Part shown: piece by piece, positions 32,883 through 41,985 of the stretch | How the letters are laid out: every line of letters starts with the position of its first letter | Position numbering within the stretch: position 1 is the stretch's first letter | NCBI RefSeq assembly: GCF_947072515.1 | Contig: NZ_CAMTIG010000005.1 | Coordinates: forward strand, 1 to 64,000 | Reading direction: 5' to 3' | DNA: 64,000 nt | DNA from: an uncultured Clostridium sp. | Lineage (GTDB): Bacteria > Bacillota > Clostridia > Clostridiales > Clostridiaceae | Notes under the pieces: model-generated | What the model saw: only the letters and a program-made list of their open reading frames with translations | The model's database searches: none | What the model was told of the DNA's origin: nothing | Translations under genes and position numbers: made by a program

Positions 32883-34605
32883 ATTCATATAGGAAACAAA
32901 ATTTTGGTTTTTCATTTTTACAAATATCTTTTCGCTCTTTGCATCTTGTATAAAATTTACATCCTTTAGGTAAATTTCTTCCTGATGGTATTTCTCCTTC
33001 TAATAACTCTCTACTTCTTCTATCTTTTGGATTTTTTACTGGTATTGAATTCATTAAAGACTTAGTGTATGGATGTTTCGGATTATTATAAATTTTTTCC
33101 CTTTCTCCTTCTTCCATTACACTACCTAAATACATAATCATTATTCTATGACTTATTTTTCTAATCCATTCTAAATCATGTGATATAAATATATAAGATG
33201 TTTTATATTCCCTTTGTATTTTCTTTAATAATTGAATTATACTATTTCTTGTTTTAATATCTAGAGATGAAATTGCTTCATCTAAAACTATAATTTCTGG
33301 CTTTAGAGATAACGCTCTTGCAATACATATTCTTTGACATTGTCCCCCTGAAAACTCTCTTGGATATTTATATAAATCTTCTTTTCTCAATCCACATATA
33401 TTTAAAAGTTCTATTATTTTCTCTTCTGCTATTTTTTTTTCATAAATTTTATTTTGTATAATACCTTCAAGCATTATTTCTTTTATATTCATAGTAGGAT
33501 TCAATGAACTATATGGGTCTTGAAACACCATTTGAATTTTAGATCTAAGTTTTTTTAGTTCTTTCCCTTTAACTTTTGAAAAATTTTCTTTATGTAATAT
33601 TATTTCTCCACTATCACACTCTAAAAGTCTGACTATAAGCTTTCCTAATGTAGATTTTCCTGAACCTGATTCTCCCACTATACCTAAAGTTTCTCCTTTA
33701 AGTAGCTTAAAACTTATATCATCAACTGCTTTTAATCCATCTTTCTTCTTATTAAATAATCCTTTTGTTTCAAAGAATTCCTTAGTTAATTTTTTTCCTG
33801 CTAAAACTATATCTTCTTCTAAAATAGTGTTTTCTTCTATGTAGTTTTCCTTATTTATCTCTAAAAGTTCTTTTGTATATTTCTCTTTTGGATTTTCAAA
33901 AATAGAAAAAACATCTCCTGTTTCTATGACTTTACCATCTTTCATAACTACTATATAATCACATATTTCAGCACAAACCCCTAAATCATGAGTAATAATT
34001 ACTACAGTCATATTTTTTTCTTTCTTTATTTTTTTTATAAGCTCTAAAATCTGTGCTTGTATAGTTACATCTAATGCGGTTGTTATCTCATCGGCAATTA
34101 ATACCTCTGGATTCAATAAAAGAGATGCTCCAATTAAAATTCTTTGTCTCATTCCACCTGATAACTGATGAGGATACATTTTTAATACTTCTTCTCCATC
34201 ACTTATTCCTACTTTAGTTAGCATATCTAATGCTAATTTTTTCGCTTCTATCTTATTTATACTTTTATCTTTTATTAATGCCTCAATTAATGCATCTTCT
34301 ACTTTATATAAAGGATCTAATGATGAAAGTGGATCTTGAAATACTATTCCAATTTCTTTTCCTCTGATTTTTTCTTTTTCTTCTTCTGTATAATCTATTA
34401 CATTCTTTCCTTTAAATAATATTTCTCCACTTTGTTTTTTATTTTGTAACAACCCTACTAAGCTCATACCTGTTACAGTTTTTCCTGACCCTGATTCACC
34501 GATTATTCCAATAATTGAATTTTCTTTAACTTTGAAATTAATATTTTTTAATATTTCTGTTTCTCCAAATGATAAAGAGTAATTTTTATATTCTATTATA
34601 TCCAC
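32881..34605 (-). CDS. Fused dual-ATPase of a peptide ABC transporter (DppD-DppF type)
   Basis: A 574-residue protein with two complete ABC domains. The first has Walker A 'GESGSGKT' at 36-43, signature 'LSGGMRQR' and Walker B 'VLIADEITTALD'. The second has 'GESGSGKST' near 315, 'FSGGQCQR' and 'IIVLDEAISSLD'. The oligopeptide C-terminal extension 'HPYTKSLMNSIPV' with a Cys-rich tail occurs only after the second domain. It energises uptake by the adjacent permeases. The start is GTG with AGGAGG 8 nt before it. It is the last gene of the SBP-B-C-ATPase operon. Confidence 0.9.
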   Translation of the reverse strand: MDIIEYKNYSLSFGETEILKNINFKVKENSIIGIIGESGSGKTVTGMSLVGLLQNKKQSGEILFKGKNVIDYTEEEKEKIRGKEIGIVFQDPLSSLDPLYKVEDALIEALIKDKSINKIEAKKLALDMLTKVGISDGEEVLKMYPHQLSGGMRQRILIGASLLLNPEVLIADEITTALDVTIQAQILELIKKIKKEKNMTVVIITHDLGVCAEICDYIVVMKDGKVIETGDVFSIFENPKEKYTKELLEINKENYIEENTILEEDIVLAGKKLTKEFFETKGLFNKKKDGLKAVDDISFKLLKGETLGIVGESGSGKSTLGKLIVRLLECDSGEIILHKENFSKVKGKELKKLRSKIQMVFQDPYSSLNPTMNIKEIMLEGIIQNKIYEKKIAEEKIIELLNICGLRKEDLYKYPREFSGGQCQRICIARALSLKPEIIVLDEAISSLDIKTRNSIIQLLKKIQREYKTSYIFISHDLEWIRKISHRIMIMYLGSVMEEGEREKIYNNPKHPYTKSLMNSIPVKNPKDRRSRELLEGEIPSGRNLPKGCKFYTRCKERKDICKNEKPKFCFLYE

Positions 34606-34608
34606 TTT

Positions 34609-35421
34609 CTATTCCTCCTTTCTTAAAATAGCTTTTCCTATAAAATTGAAACTCAATATTATCAAAATTAAAAATATACTTGGGAAAACTACTAAATATG
34701 GATATGTCATAATATTTTGCTCACCAGCATTTAACATACTTCCTAAAGATGCTATTGGTGGTTTTAAACCTAGTCCTAGGAAACTTAACATTGCTTCAGT
34801 TAAAATAGCACTTGCAGCTGTCATTGTTCCTGATACAATAATTGTATTTAATATATTTCTTATTATATATTTTCTTATTATTTTGACTGCATTTATTCCT
34901 TGAAGCTTTGCAAACTGCACATATTCCATATTCTTTATTTTCAAGACTTCTCCTCTGATCAATCTAGCTGTACCCATCCATGAAAATATAGATAAAACTA
35001 ATAGAATTTCTATAAGGCTAGACTTTAGTATTACACTTAATGCTAATAATATAAAGAAGCTTGGCACACTCATTAGTATCTCTAATATTCTCATAATTAT
35101 ATTATCCGTTTTTCCACCTATGTATCCACTTACAGAGCCTACAATAGTTCCTAATAAAGTAGACACTACTCCTACAACAATTCCTATTAATATAGTTATT
35201 CTTGCTCCATATAATATTCTTGTTAAATAATCTCTTCCTAATGAATCTGTTCCAAAAGGATGTTTTAAAGTTGGACTTAAAAAAATATCATTCATATTTA
35301 TACCATTAACCTTATAAGGTGATAAAAATGCAAATATAGAAAGAAGCGTTAAAGTAATTAGGAATATTATACTAACTAAACCTATTTTATCTTTTTTTAT
35401 TTTAAGTAAAATTTCCTTCAT
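34609..35421 (-). CDS. Peptide ABC transporter permease, DppC type
   Basis: A 270-residue inner-membrane permease with about six helices. The N-terminal 'HPFGTDSLGRDYLTRILYGARI' region (conserved GTDxxGRD) and the coupling 'EAMLSFLGLGLKPP' are diagnostic for DppC/OppC. It pairs with the DppB-type permease whose stop codon overlaps this start (TAATG), so translation is coupled. Substrate specificity for peptides versus nickel or other ligands cannot be set from the permease. Confidence 0.9.
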   Translation of the reverse strand: MKEILLKIKKDKIGLVSIIFLITLTLLSIFAFLSPYKVNGINMNDIFLSPTLKHPFGTDSLGRDYLTRILYGARITILIGIVVGVVSTLLGTIVGSVSGYIGGKTDNIIMRILEILMSVPSFFILLALSVILKSSLIEILLVLSIFSWMGTARLIRGEVLKIKNMEYVQFAKLQGINAVKIIRKYIIRNILNTIIVSGTMTAASAILTEAMLSFLGLGLKPPIASLGSMLNAGEQNIMTYPYLVVFPSIFLILIILSFNFIGKAILRKEE

Positions 35422-36374
35422 TATTTTAGACCTCCTTTAATTCTTGGGTCTACTATAAAATATAATATATCCGAAATTAAATTTCCTAATATAAGCAATA
35501 TAGAACCAAACATTGTAATTGCCATAATAGTTGGATAGTCAAATCCTGTTGCCGCATTATATGCAAGTCTTCCTACTCCTGGCCATGCAAATATTTGCTC
35601 TATAACTACAGATCCCATAACTACATTTGGTAAACTCATCCCAATTAATGTTATGACAGGAAGTATACTATTTTTTAAGACATGTTTGTAAAATACTTTT
35701 TCTTTTGACAATCCTCTTCCTAAAGATGTTTTTACATAGTCTTTTTCCATTTCTATTTCTACATATCCTTTTACATATTGAATTATTCCACCTATATCAC
35801 TTAATACCATTGCTGTAACTGGCATTATCAAATGAACTATAAGCCCTAATATACTTTTATCTCCCACATCATACATTCCTATATTAGGAAGTAAATTAAG
35901 CTCTACTGTAAATATTATTATAAGTATCAATGCTATTAAAAATGATGGTGTTGCAATACTTATACTTGATAAAATATCTATTATTTTTCCTTTTTTATTT
36001 CCTTTATTTTTCCCTCCAATTATTCCTAATATTATTCCAAATAAAAATGTTAATATTATTGATATAATACTTAAGATTAAACTGGGTATTAGTCGTATCC
36101 CTATCTCATCTATAACTTTACTTCCAGAAATAAGTGAATATCCAAGATTCCCTTTTAATACATTCTTAAGCCAATAGAAATATTGAACTATTATCGGTTT
36201 ATCTAACCCTAAATTATGTCTTATAATTTCTACTTGATGATAGTTCATTCCTGGTCTTTCATACATCTTAATGGGACTTCCTGGAGCCATTTTTATAATA
36301 AAGAAACAAATTATTGATATAGCAAATAACATGGGAATAATTTGTATTATTCTCTTAATTATATACTTTACCAT
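35421..36374 (-). CDS. Peptide ABC transporter permease, DppB type
   Basis: A 317-residue permease with six helices. Typical features are the N-terminal 'YIIKRIIQIIPMLFAISIICF', 'MAPGSPIKMYERPGM', and the EAA-like loop 'YVKTSLGRGLSKEKVFYKHVLKN' (in part) before the last helices. It forms the membrane channel with the DppC-type partner. A terminator hairpin separates it from the upstream solute-binding protein gene, so its level is probably lower than that of the binding protein. Confidence 0.9.
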   Translation of the reverse strand: MVKYIIKRIIQIIPMLFAISIICFFIIKMAPGSPIKMYERPGMNYHQVEIIRHNLGLDKPIIVQYFYWLKNVLKGNLGYSLISGSKVIDEIGIRLIPSLILSIISIILTFLFGIILGIIGGKNKGNKKGKIIDILSSISIATPSFLIALILIIIFTVELNLLPNIGMYDVGDKSILGLIVHLIMPVTAMVLSDIGGIIQYVKGYVEIEMEKDYVKTSLGRGLSKEKVFYKHVLKNSILPVITLIGMSLPNVVMGSVVIEQIFAWPGVGRLAYNAATGFDYPTIMAITMFGSILLILGNLISDILYFIVDPRIKGGLK

Positions 36375-36407
36375 TTTTACCTCTCCTTTCTTCTTTTGTA
36401 TTAAATA

Positions 36408-36432
36408 AAAACTGGGTATATAACCCAGTTTT
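36408..36432 (-). terminator. Intra-operon attenuating terminator
   Basis: AAAACTGGG/CCCAGTTTT followed by TATTT on the minus strand, between the binding-protein and permease genes. Partial read-through would favour excess binding protein. Confidence 0.8.
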
Positions 36433-36443
36433 TTTTATTTTAT

Positions 36444-38018
36444 TTAATTTTTATAAGATAATGCACCTAGATTGTTGAACATTGAAATAGGTTGTAATCC
36501 TGCTTCCTTTATACCTTCTAAATCCTTAGATACTAAAACTATATCTTCTGGATAATTCATTACATAAAGAGGTGCTTCCTCTGATAATTTTTGTTGAATT
36601 TCTGTATAAAGTTGTTTTCTTTCACTTTCTGTTTGTGCACTTTGTGCTTTTGCAAATAATTCATTTATTTCTTTATCATTGAAGTTTGAAGCATTGTTAG
36701 CTCCATCTGTAGTAAATAATATGCTGTATCCATCTGGTGTAGTTCCCATATTATAACCATTTATAGCTAAATCGTAATTTTTATTATTTGGTGTAAATAT
36801 TTCTTTAAAGAACGCATTTAATTCTATTGGTTCTAATTCTACATTTATTCCTATTTGACCTAAATCTTGTTTTATTATTAAAGCTTGATTTTGAGCCCAT
36901 TGGAATCCAGCTGCATATGAAAGTCTAAGAGTAATATTCTTTTCTCCTGATTCTTTCATAAGTTCTTTTGCTTTATCTACATTGTAGCTATAATTAGTTA
37001 CATCATTTGTATAATATTGTGTTCCTGGTGCAAATACTGAATTTCCTTCTTGTACATATTTGCTATCTCCATATTCAGCTTTTGTTAAAGCATTCTTATT
37101 TAAAGCATAACTAATCGCTTGTCTTACTTTTAAATTTTGAAGTGCTTTATTTTCAAAGTTGAATACCACACTATTTACTAATCCTGAACTCATTGTTTCT
37201 ACATTATATTTAGAAGTTACTTTTTTATTACTTAATAATTTATTTGATCCAAATGCTGCTGAAAGTTGTCCTGACTCTAAAGCTGCGTCACCTGAGTTTC
37301 CATTTGGTATTACTCTAAATACAACTTTATCTATATTTGCTTTTTTACCAAAGAAATATGGATTTTGTACAAGTGTTACTTCATTTCCAGCTTCTTCACT
37401 TTGGAACTTATATGGTCCATCTCCAACTGGATTTTTATTTTCTTCTGCTGTTTGTAAATTTGTTACATCCTTATAAATATGCTCTGGAATTGGATATAGT
37501 TGTGATAAATCTCCAACAAAACCTAATGATGGAGCCGGTAATGTAAATTGTACAGTCGTAGAATTTATTTCTTTAATTTCTACTGGTTTATTATTTATCA
37601 TAAATGTTTGCATTACTAATGCATTATTTTTTGGATTCATTATTTTATTAAATGTAAATACTAAATCATTAGCTGTCAATGGTTGTCCGTCTGACCATTT
37701 TAAATTTGATTTTAATGTTACAGTATAAGTTTTACAATCTTTTGAATGTGTTACTTTCTCTGCAAGCCCATTGTAATCTATTCCTCCCTTTGAATCTAAT
37801 GTATAAAGTGGTTCGTATAAAACATCTGTAACCATTAATGAACTACTTGAGTTCGCATATAATGGATTCATTGTAGGTGGTGTTGATGAAAGTGATAATA
37901 CCAATGACTTATTGTCATTTTTTGAATGTGCATGTGCATTTATCGCATATCCACCTCCAATTATAATACCTAAAATAATTATTCCGCCTACTATTTTTGT
38001 AATTTTTTTTTTATTCAT
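36444..38018 (-). CDS. Family 5 solute-binding protein (peptide transporter), N-terminally anchored
   Basis: A 524-residue extracytoplasmic binding protein of the peptide/nickel family. It shows 'STPPTMNPLYANSSSS', 'DVLYEPLYTLDS', 'SDGQPLTANDLVFTF', 'PVGDGPYKF' and 'VRQAISYALNK'. Unusually for a Gram-positive binding protein there is no lipobox cysteine: a basic start and hydrophobic stretch (residues about 8-26) run into 'NAHAHSKND', so it is held by an uncleaved helix or released by signal peptidase I. It captures ligand for the downstream permease genes. GGAGGAAG precedes the ATG. Confidence 0.9.
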   Translation of the reverse strand: MNKKKITKIVGGIIILGIIIGGGYAINAHAHSKNDNKSLVLSLSSTPPTMNPLYANSSSSLMVTDVLYEPLYTLDSKGGIDYNGLAEKVTHSKDCKTYTVTLKSNLKWSDGQPLTANDLVFTFNKIMNPKNNALVMQTFMINNKPVEIKEINSTTVQFTLPAPSLGFVGDLSQLYPIPEHIYKDVTNLQTAEENKNPVGDGPYKFQSEEAGNEVTLVQNPYFFGKKANIDKVVFRVIPNGNSGDAALESGQLSAAFGSNKLLSNKKVTSKYNVETMSSGLVNSVVFNFENKALQNLKVRQAISYALNKNALTKAEYGDSKYVQEGNSVFAPGTQYYTNDVTNYSYNVDKAKELMKESGEKNITLRLSYAAGFQWAQNQALIIKQDLGQIGINVELEPIELNAFFKEIFTPNNKNYDLAINGYNMGTTPDGYSILFTTDGANNASNFNDKEINELFAKAQSAQTESERKQLYTEIQQKLSEEAPLYVMNYPEDIVLVSKDLEGIKEAGLQPISMFNNLGALSYKN

Positions 38019-38055
38019 ATCTTCCTCCGCTTTCTGCTAATCCTAGGTAATTATA

Positions 38056-38082
38056 ATTCAAATTTATGAATTATATTTGAAT
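38056..38082 (-). promoter_or_regulatory. Candidate operator of the peptide transporter operon
   Basis: ATTCAAAT-N11-ATTTGAAT, perfect 8-bp arms, overlapping a TATAAT-like -10 on the minus strand about 40 bp before the binding-protein ATG. The binding regulator is unknown. Confidence 0.35.
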
Positions 38083-38128
38083 AATGCATAAACTCTATAT
38101 TACATAAATAAAAAAATCTTACAAATAT

Positions 38129-38173
38129 AAAAAGCTATTAACAACCTTGCCTTTAAGGTGCTAATAGCTTTTT
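38129..38173 (-). terminator. Terminator of clpS-clpA
   Basis: AAAAAGCTATTA/TAATAGCTTTTT with an inner ACCTT/AAGGT stem. It begins just past the clpA stop. Confidence 0.85.
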
Positions 38174-38174
38174 C

Positions 38175-40376
38175 TTATTCTACTATAAATTTATCTTTAT
38201 AATAAAGATTTATTTCTTCTTTTTCTCCAAATAATATTCTCTCTGCTAAGTTTGGCTTTATTTCACGTTCAATAACTTTTACTATATCTCTTCCACCAAA
38301 TTCTTTTATTTTAGCTTCCTTTAGAATTCCTTCTATTAAGCTATCATAACACATCACTATTTGGATATTTCTTTTTTTAGCTTTTTCTTCTAATTTAAAT
38401 AGTTCTTTTTTAGCTATAAGTTTTCCTATCTCTTCATTTATTGGATTAAACTTAATTACGCTATCTAATCTATTTCTAAATTCTGGTGAAAATATCTTCT
38501 TAACTTCCTCGAATACATTCTCCCCTTTTACTTCTCTTTCTAAAAATCCTACTAAAGGCTTTCCTATCTCTCTAGCACCTGCATTAGATGTCATTACAAT
38601 AATTACATTTCTAAAGCTTACACGCCTTCCCTTATTGTCTGTAAGTGTTCCATAGTCCATAACTTGAAGCATTGTATCAAAAACATCACTATGAGCCTTT
38701 TCAATTTCATCTAATAATAAAATTGCATTTGGATTTTTATAAATTGCATCAGTTAAAAGACCACCATCCTCATATCCTACATAACCTGGAGGTGTTCCTA
38801 TAAGTTTAGCTGCTGAGTGTTTTTCACCATATTCACTCATATCAAATCTTAATAGCTTTAAATTCATTTCTTCACTTAATGCTTTTGCTATTTCTGTTTT
38901 TCCTACTCCTGTTTGCCCTACAAATAGGAAAGATGCTACTGGTTTGTTTTCATCTTTAAGTCCTGCTTTAGACATGTTTATTGCTCTGCAAAGCTTATCT
39001 ATGGCATTATCTTGCCCAAATATTTTTTTCTTTAATAAACCTTTTAATTCTTTAACTTTAGTTAATTCATCTTTTTCAACTATTTCTTTTGGGATGCTCA
39101 CAATTTTTGCAACTGTATCTTCAATTTCTTTTTTATCAATTATATGATTTAGTCCTTTCATTGCAACAAAAGCACCTGCTTCATCTATAATATCTATTGC
39201 TTTATCTGGTAAAAATCTGTCATTTATATATTTATTTGTTAAGGTTATTGCTTCTTTTAACGCTCTATCTGTATATTCTACATCATGATAACTTTCAAAT
39301 TTTTCTTTTAATCCAGTTAATATAAGGAATGTTTCCTCTTCAGTTGGTTCTTTTATTTCTATAGTTTGAAATCTTCTTTGAAGAGCTTTATCCTTGTCAA
39401 AATTCTTTTTGTACTCATCATAAGTAGTTGATCCAATAAATCTAACATTTCCTTCTTGAAGATATGGCTTAAATATATTAGATGCATCTAATGAATTATT
39501 TCCTAATGCTCCTGCACCCACTATCGTATGAATTTCATCTATATATACTATTGGATTTTCATATTTTTCTACATCTTTCAATACAGATTTTATTCTCTCT
39601 TCAAAGTCTCCTCTGTATTTAGCTCCTGCTATCATTCCTCCAATATCTAATGAAAATATCTTAGAATTCTTTAATTTTTCAGGAACCTTTCCTTCATTAA
39701 TTAAATTTGCAACCGCTCTAACAATTGAAGTTTTTCCAACTCCTGCTTCTCCAATATGAATAGGATTATTTTTATTTCTTCGTAATAACACTTGAATTGT
39801 TCTTTCTATTTCTTCTTCTCGTCCTATTACAGGATCTAGCTTTCCTTCTTTTGCTTTTAATGTTAGTTCTTCTGCATATTTATCTATATATCTTTTCTTT
39901 TCTTTTTTTGAATCACTATAATCTATTTCTTCTAGATTTTCTTCCTCTTCACTTTCTACATATTCATCTAAAAATGTTTCTAAAAGCTCTACTCTTTTTA
40001 TTTCATTTTTTTCTAATATATATTTAGCAAATGATTCCTCTAGATTATAGAAACTTGCAATAATATGTTCAAACTTAATAGTTTCATTTCCACTACTTAT
40101 AGCTATTGATGCTGCATAAGAAATCAATTTATTAAATTGATAACTTTCATTCGGATTCTCATCTTCTATAATTATAGCGTTTTCTTCTATATATTCTTCT
40201 AGTTCACTTTTTATTTCTTCAATATTTAAATTTTTTTCTTTTAATAATTTCTTTATTTTTTCATCTTCTAATATTACTAAAAGAAGCATCTCTGGTGTTA
40301 TATATTCATATTTTTTTTCTTTTCCAATTAAAAACACCTTTAAAATTATATCATTAACTATTTTATCTAAATTCAT
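38175..40376 (-). CDS. clpA: ClpA-type AAA+ unfoldase of the Clp protease
   Basis: A 733-residue two-ring Clp ATPase. The N-terminal repeat domain spans about 1-150. The first AAA module has 'GEAGVGKT' at about 208 and the second 'GQTGVGKT' at about 474, with Walker B 'LLLDEIEKAH'. There is no long ClpB-type middle domain, and 'LVGF' sits in the ClpP-docking loop position (I/L/V-G-F/L). The unfoldase feeds substrates to ClpP. It lies 4 bp after clpS, its adaptor, so it is ClpA rather than ClpC. An AAGAGG ribosome binding site precedes the ATG. Confidence 0.9.
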   Translation of the reverse strand: MNLDKIVNDIILKVFLIGKEKKYEYITPEMLLLVILEDEKIKKLLKEKNLNIEEIKSELEEYIEENAIIIEDENPNESYQFNKLISYAASIAISSGNETIKFEHIIASFYNLEESFAKYILEKNEIKRVELLETFLDEYVESEEEENLEEIDYSDSKKEKKRYIDKYAEELTLKAKEGKLDPVIGREEEIERTIQVLLRRNKNNPIHIGEAGVGKTSIVRAVANLINEGKVPEKLKNSKIFSLDIGGMIAGAKYRGDFEERIKSVLKDVEKYENPIVYIDEIHTIVGAGALGNNSLDASNIFKPYLQEGNVRFIGSTTYDEYKKNFDKDKALQRRFQTIEIKEPTEEETFLILTGLKEKFESYHDVEYTDRALKEAITLTNKYINDRFLPDKAIDIIDEAGAFVAMKGLNHIIDKKEIEDTVAKIVSIPKEIVEKDELTKVKELKGLLKKKIFGQDNAIDKLCRAINMSKAGLKDENKPVASFLFVGQTGVGKTEIAKALSEEMNLKLLRFDMSEYGEKHSAAKLIGTPPGYVGYEDGGLLTDAIYKNPNAILLLDEIEKAHSDVFDTMLQVMDYGTLTDNKGRRVSFRNVIIVMTSNAGAREIGKPLVGFLEREVKGENVFEEVKKIFSPEFRNRLDSVIKFNPINEEIGKLIAKKELFKLEEKAKKRNIQIVMCYDSLIEGILKEAKIKEFGGRDIVKVIEREIKPNLAERILFGEKEEINLYYKDKFIVE

Positions 40377-40380
40377 AATA

Positions 40381-40674
40381 TTAAACCTCTTCTACTGTCA
40401 TTTTAAATGGGAAATCTTCTCTCTTTGCTATCTGTAATGCAAGACCTACCTTACTCATTGCAATATCATAACTATATGTCCCTGCAACCCCTTTACCTTT
40501 ATTATGAACATCTCTCATTATTTTATTTGCTTCAACTTCAGGTTTTTTAAATATATCCATCAATATAAAGATAACAAACTCCATTGTCGTAAAATCATCA
40601 TTATACATTATTGCATTATATTTTTTGGGTCTTTTAAATTTTATCTTCTCTATAGTTTCTATCTTCTCTTCCAC
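40381..40674 (-). CDS. clpS: ClpS, N-end rule adaptor for ClpA
   Basis: A 97-residue adaptor that binds N-degron residues and delivers the protein to ClpA. The pocket residues are intact: N25-D26-D27, M31 and H57 (compare N34, D35, D36, M40 and H66 of E. coli ClpS). The N-terminal tail of about 18 residues ('MEEKIETIEKIKFKRPKK') is the flexible extension needed for delivery. A 19-bp palindrome lies upstream at its probable promoter. The operon is clpS-clpA. Confidence 0.92.
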   Translation of the reverse strand: MEEKIETIEKIKFKRPKKYNAIMYNDDFTTMEFVIFILMDIFKKPEVEANKIMRDVHNKGKGVAGTYSYDIAMSKVGLALQIAKREDFPFKMTVEEV

Positions 40675-40697
40675 TTCTAACTCCTCCTAAAATGTAT

Positions 40698-40716
40698 ATA
40701 TAGTATTATACTATAT
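40698..40716 (-). promoter_or_regulatory. Palindrome at the clpS promoter
   Basis: ATATAGTAT-T-ATACTATAT, a perfect 19-bp palindrome. On the minus strand it contains a TATAAT -10 and lies about 25-40 bp before the clpS start. It touches the dedA stop codon. Confidence 0.45.
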
Positions 40717-41324
40717 CACTTCCTATTAGGTTTACTTTTTTTCTTAATAAAAAAATATATCATTGTTAGTATTAACGATATATAAGCTAGTCCATAGCAT
40801 TTTAAAAGTGCATTTTCTATAGAGTCTATATTTTCACTTAAAAAATATCCAATAAGAATTAAGCTTGTATTCCATATTGTTATTCCTAAAAAAGAGTATA
40901 GGAGAAATATTGAATATTTCACTTTCTGAATTCCTGCTGCTATTGATATAAAATTTCTTGTCATAGGTATTACTCTACATACTACTAATGCTACCTTTCC
41001 ATATTTTAAAAACCATTTGTCTAATTCAATAATAATATTTTTTACTCCTGTTATCCTTATATTTGATAATGAAAATATAGCCTCTCTTCCATAATAACCA
41101 ATTAAATAAGCAATACTTGAACCTATTAGTGCTCCTAATATACTAAATACTATTACTTCTAAATATGAAAAAATACCAATATAAATCATAACTCCTATAA
41201 AAGGTAAAAGTAATTCACTTGCTATTGGAAATGCCGTATACTCTAGCGCTACAATTAAAAATATCCCCACTACACCTAAATTGCTAAAGAAAAGAGTTAA
41301 TAGATTCAGCATTTCTTTAATCAT
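40716..41324 (-). CDS. DedA-family membrane protein
   Basis: A 202-residue membrane protein of the DedA/VTT family. The conserved 'EYTAFPIASELLLPFIGVM' (E and P positions) and 'VCRVIPMTRNFISIAAGI' (the R-x3-P-x3 motif) are visible. Bacterial DedA proteins are implicated in lipid scrambling or flipping of undecaprenyl phosphate and in membrane potential. About five hydrophobic segments are present. GGAG lies 7 nt before the ATG. It is adjacent to clpS-clpA on the same strand, but the palindrome between suggests a separate promoter. Confidence 0.85.
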   Translation of the reverse strand: MIKEMLNLLTLFFSNLGVVGIFLIVALEYTAFPIASELLLPFIGVMIYIGIFSYLEVIVFSILGALIGSSIAYLIGYYGREAIFSLSNIRITGVKNIIIELDKWFLKYGKVALVVCRVIPMTRNFISIAAGIQKVKYSIFLLYSFLGITIWNTSLILIGYFLSENIDSIENALLKCYGLAYISLILTMIYFFIKKKSKPNRK

Positions 41325-41528
41325 TATTCTTCTCCACTATATTCCTTATTTTTATATTTAATAATATTCTATATTTTAATAATTATTCTTTTCTCTAATT
41401 ATTATTTAAAATTAAATTTATTTTCCTTTTTTAGGAGGATTTTATATTTTTTTGAAGAATATTATATTATGTTAAGAAGTATACACTTATGAAAAACTAA
41501 AAGATAGACTTAAAGGGGTGCATTATTT

Positions 41529-41903
41529 ATGGGAATTGATAATTTAAAAAAAATTAAAAATAGCAGTAATATTATAGAAAGAACTATTTTTAATACTCTT
41601 ATAACTGAAAATTTTTCTTTAGATGATTTAATATCAGAATCTATAGAAAATTTAGGTTTCACAATAAAAAAAGATTTTTTTTCTGAAGATTTTTTACTTA
41701 CATTTGTTTATTTAGATGTGTTAAAGACTCATATTTCAGGAAAAGAAAACGTTTATAATAACTACCACATAATAATTAACCACATAGAAAAAGTAGAGAA
41801 AGCTCTTGAAGAAATGTCTGGTAATTCTAATATTCAATTACTCGAGTTTAGAGAATGGCTTGGAATTTCCGATAACTTCCATAATACTTTGTTAGCATTA
41901 TAA
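41529..41903 (+). CDS. 124-residue protein, unknown
   Basis: I do not recognise this protein. It is helical and acidic with no membrane segment; motif-like parts are 'NIIERTIFNTLITENFSLDD', 'SEDFLLTFVYLDVLKTHI' and 'LLEFREWLGISDNFHNTLL'. AAAGGGGTG precedes the ATG, and a long terminator follows directly. It is one of few plus-strand genes here, divergent from dedA. The 204-bp upstream gap presumably holds its promoter. Confidence 0.55.
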   Translation: MGIDNLKKIKNSSNIIERTIFNTLITENFSLDDLISESIENLGFTIKKDFFSEDFLLTFVYLDVLKTHISGKENVYNNYHIIINHIEKVEKALEEMSGNSNIQLLEFREWLGISDNFHNTLLAL

Positions 41904-41910
41904 AAAATTA

Positions 41911-41966
41911 AGCTAGATAAAATAAAGCTAATTTTAATACTTCTTATTAGCTTATTTTTATCTAGC
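41911..41966. terminator. Bidirectional terminator between convergent genes
   Basis: GCTAGATAAAA-TAAAGCTAA pairs with TTAGCTTA-TTTTTATCTAGC, then a T-run on the plus strand. It also serves cobQ on the minus strand. Confidence 0.75.
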
Positions 41967-41985
41967 CTTTTATTTTATATGGAGT

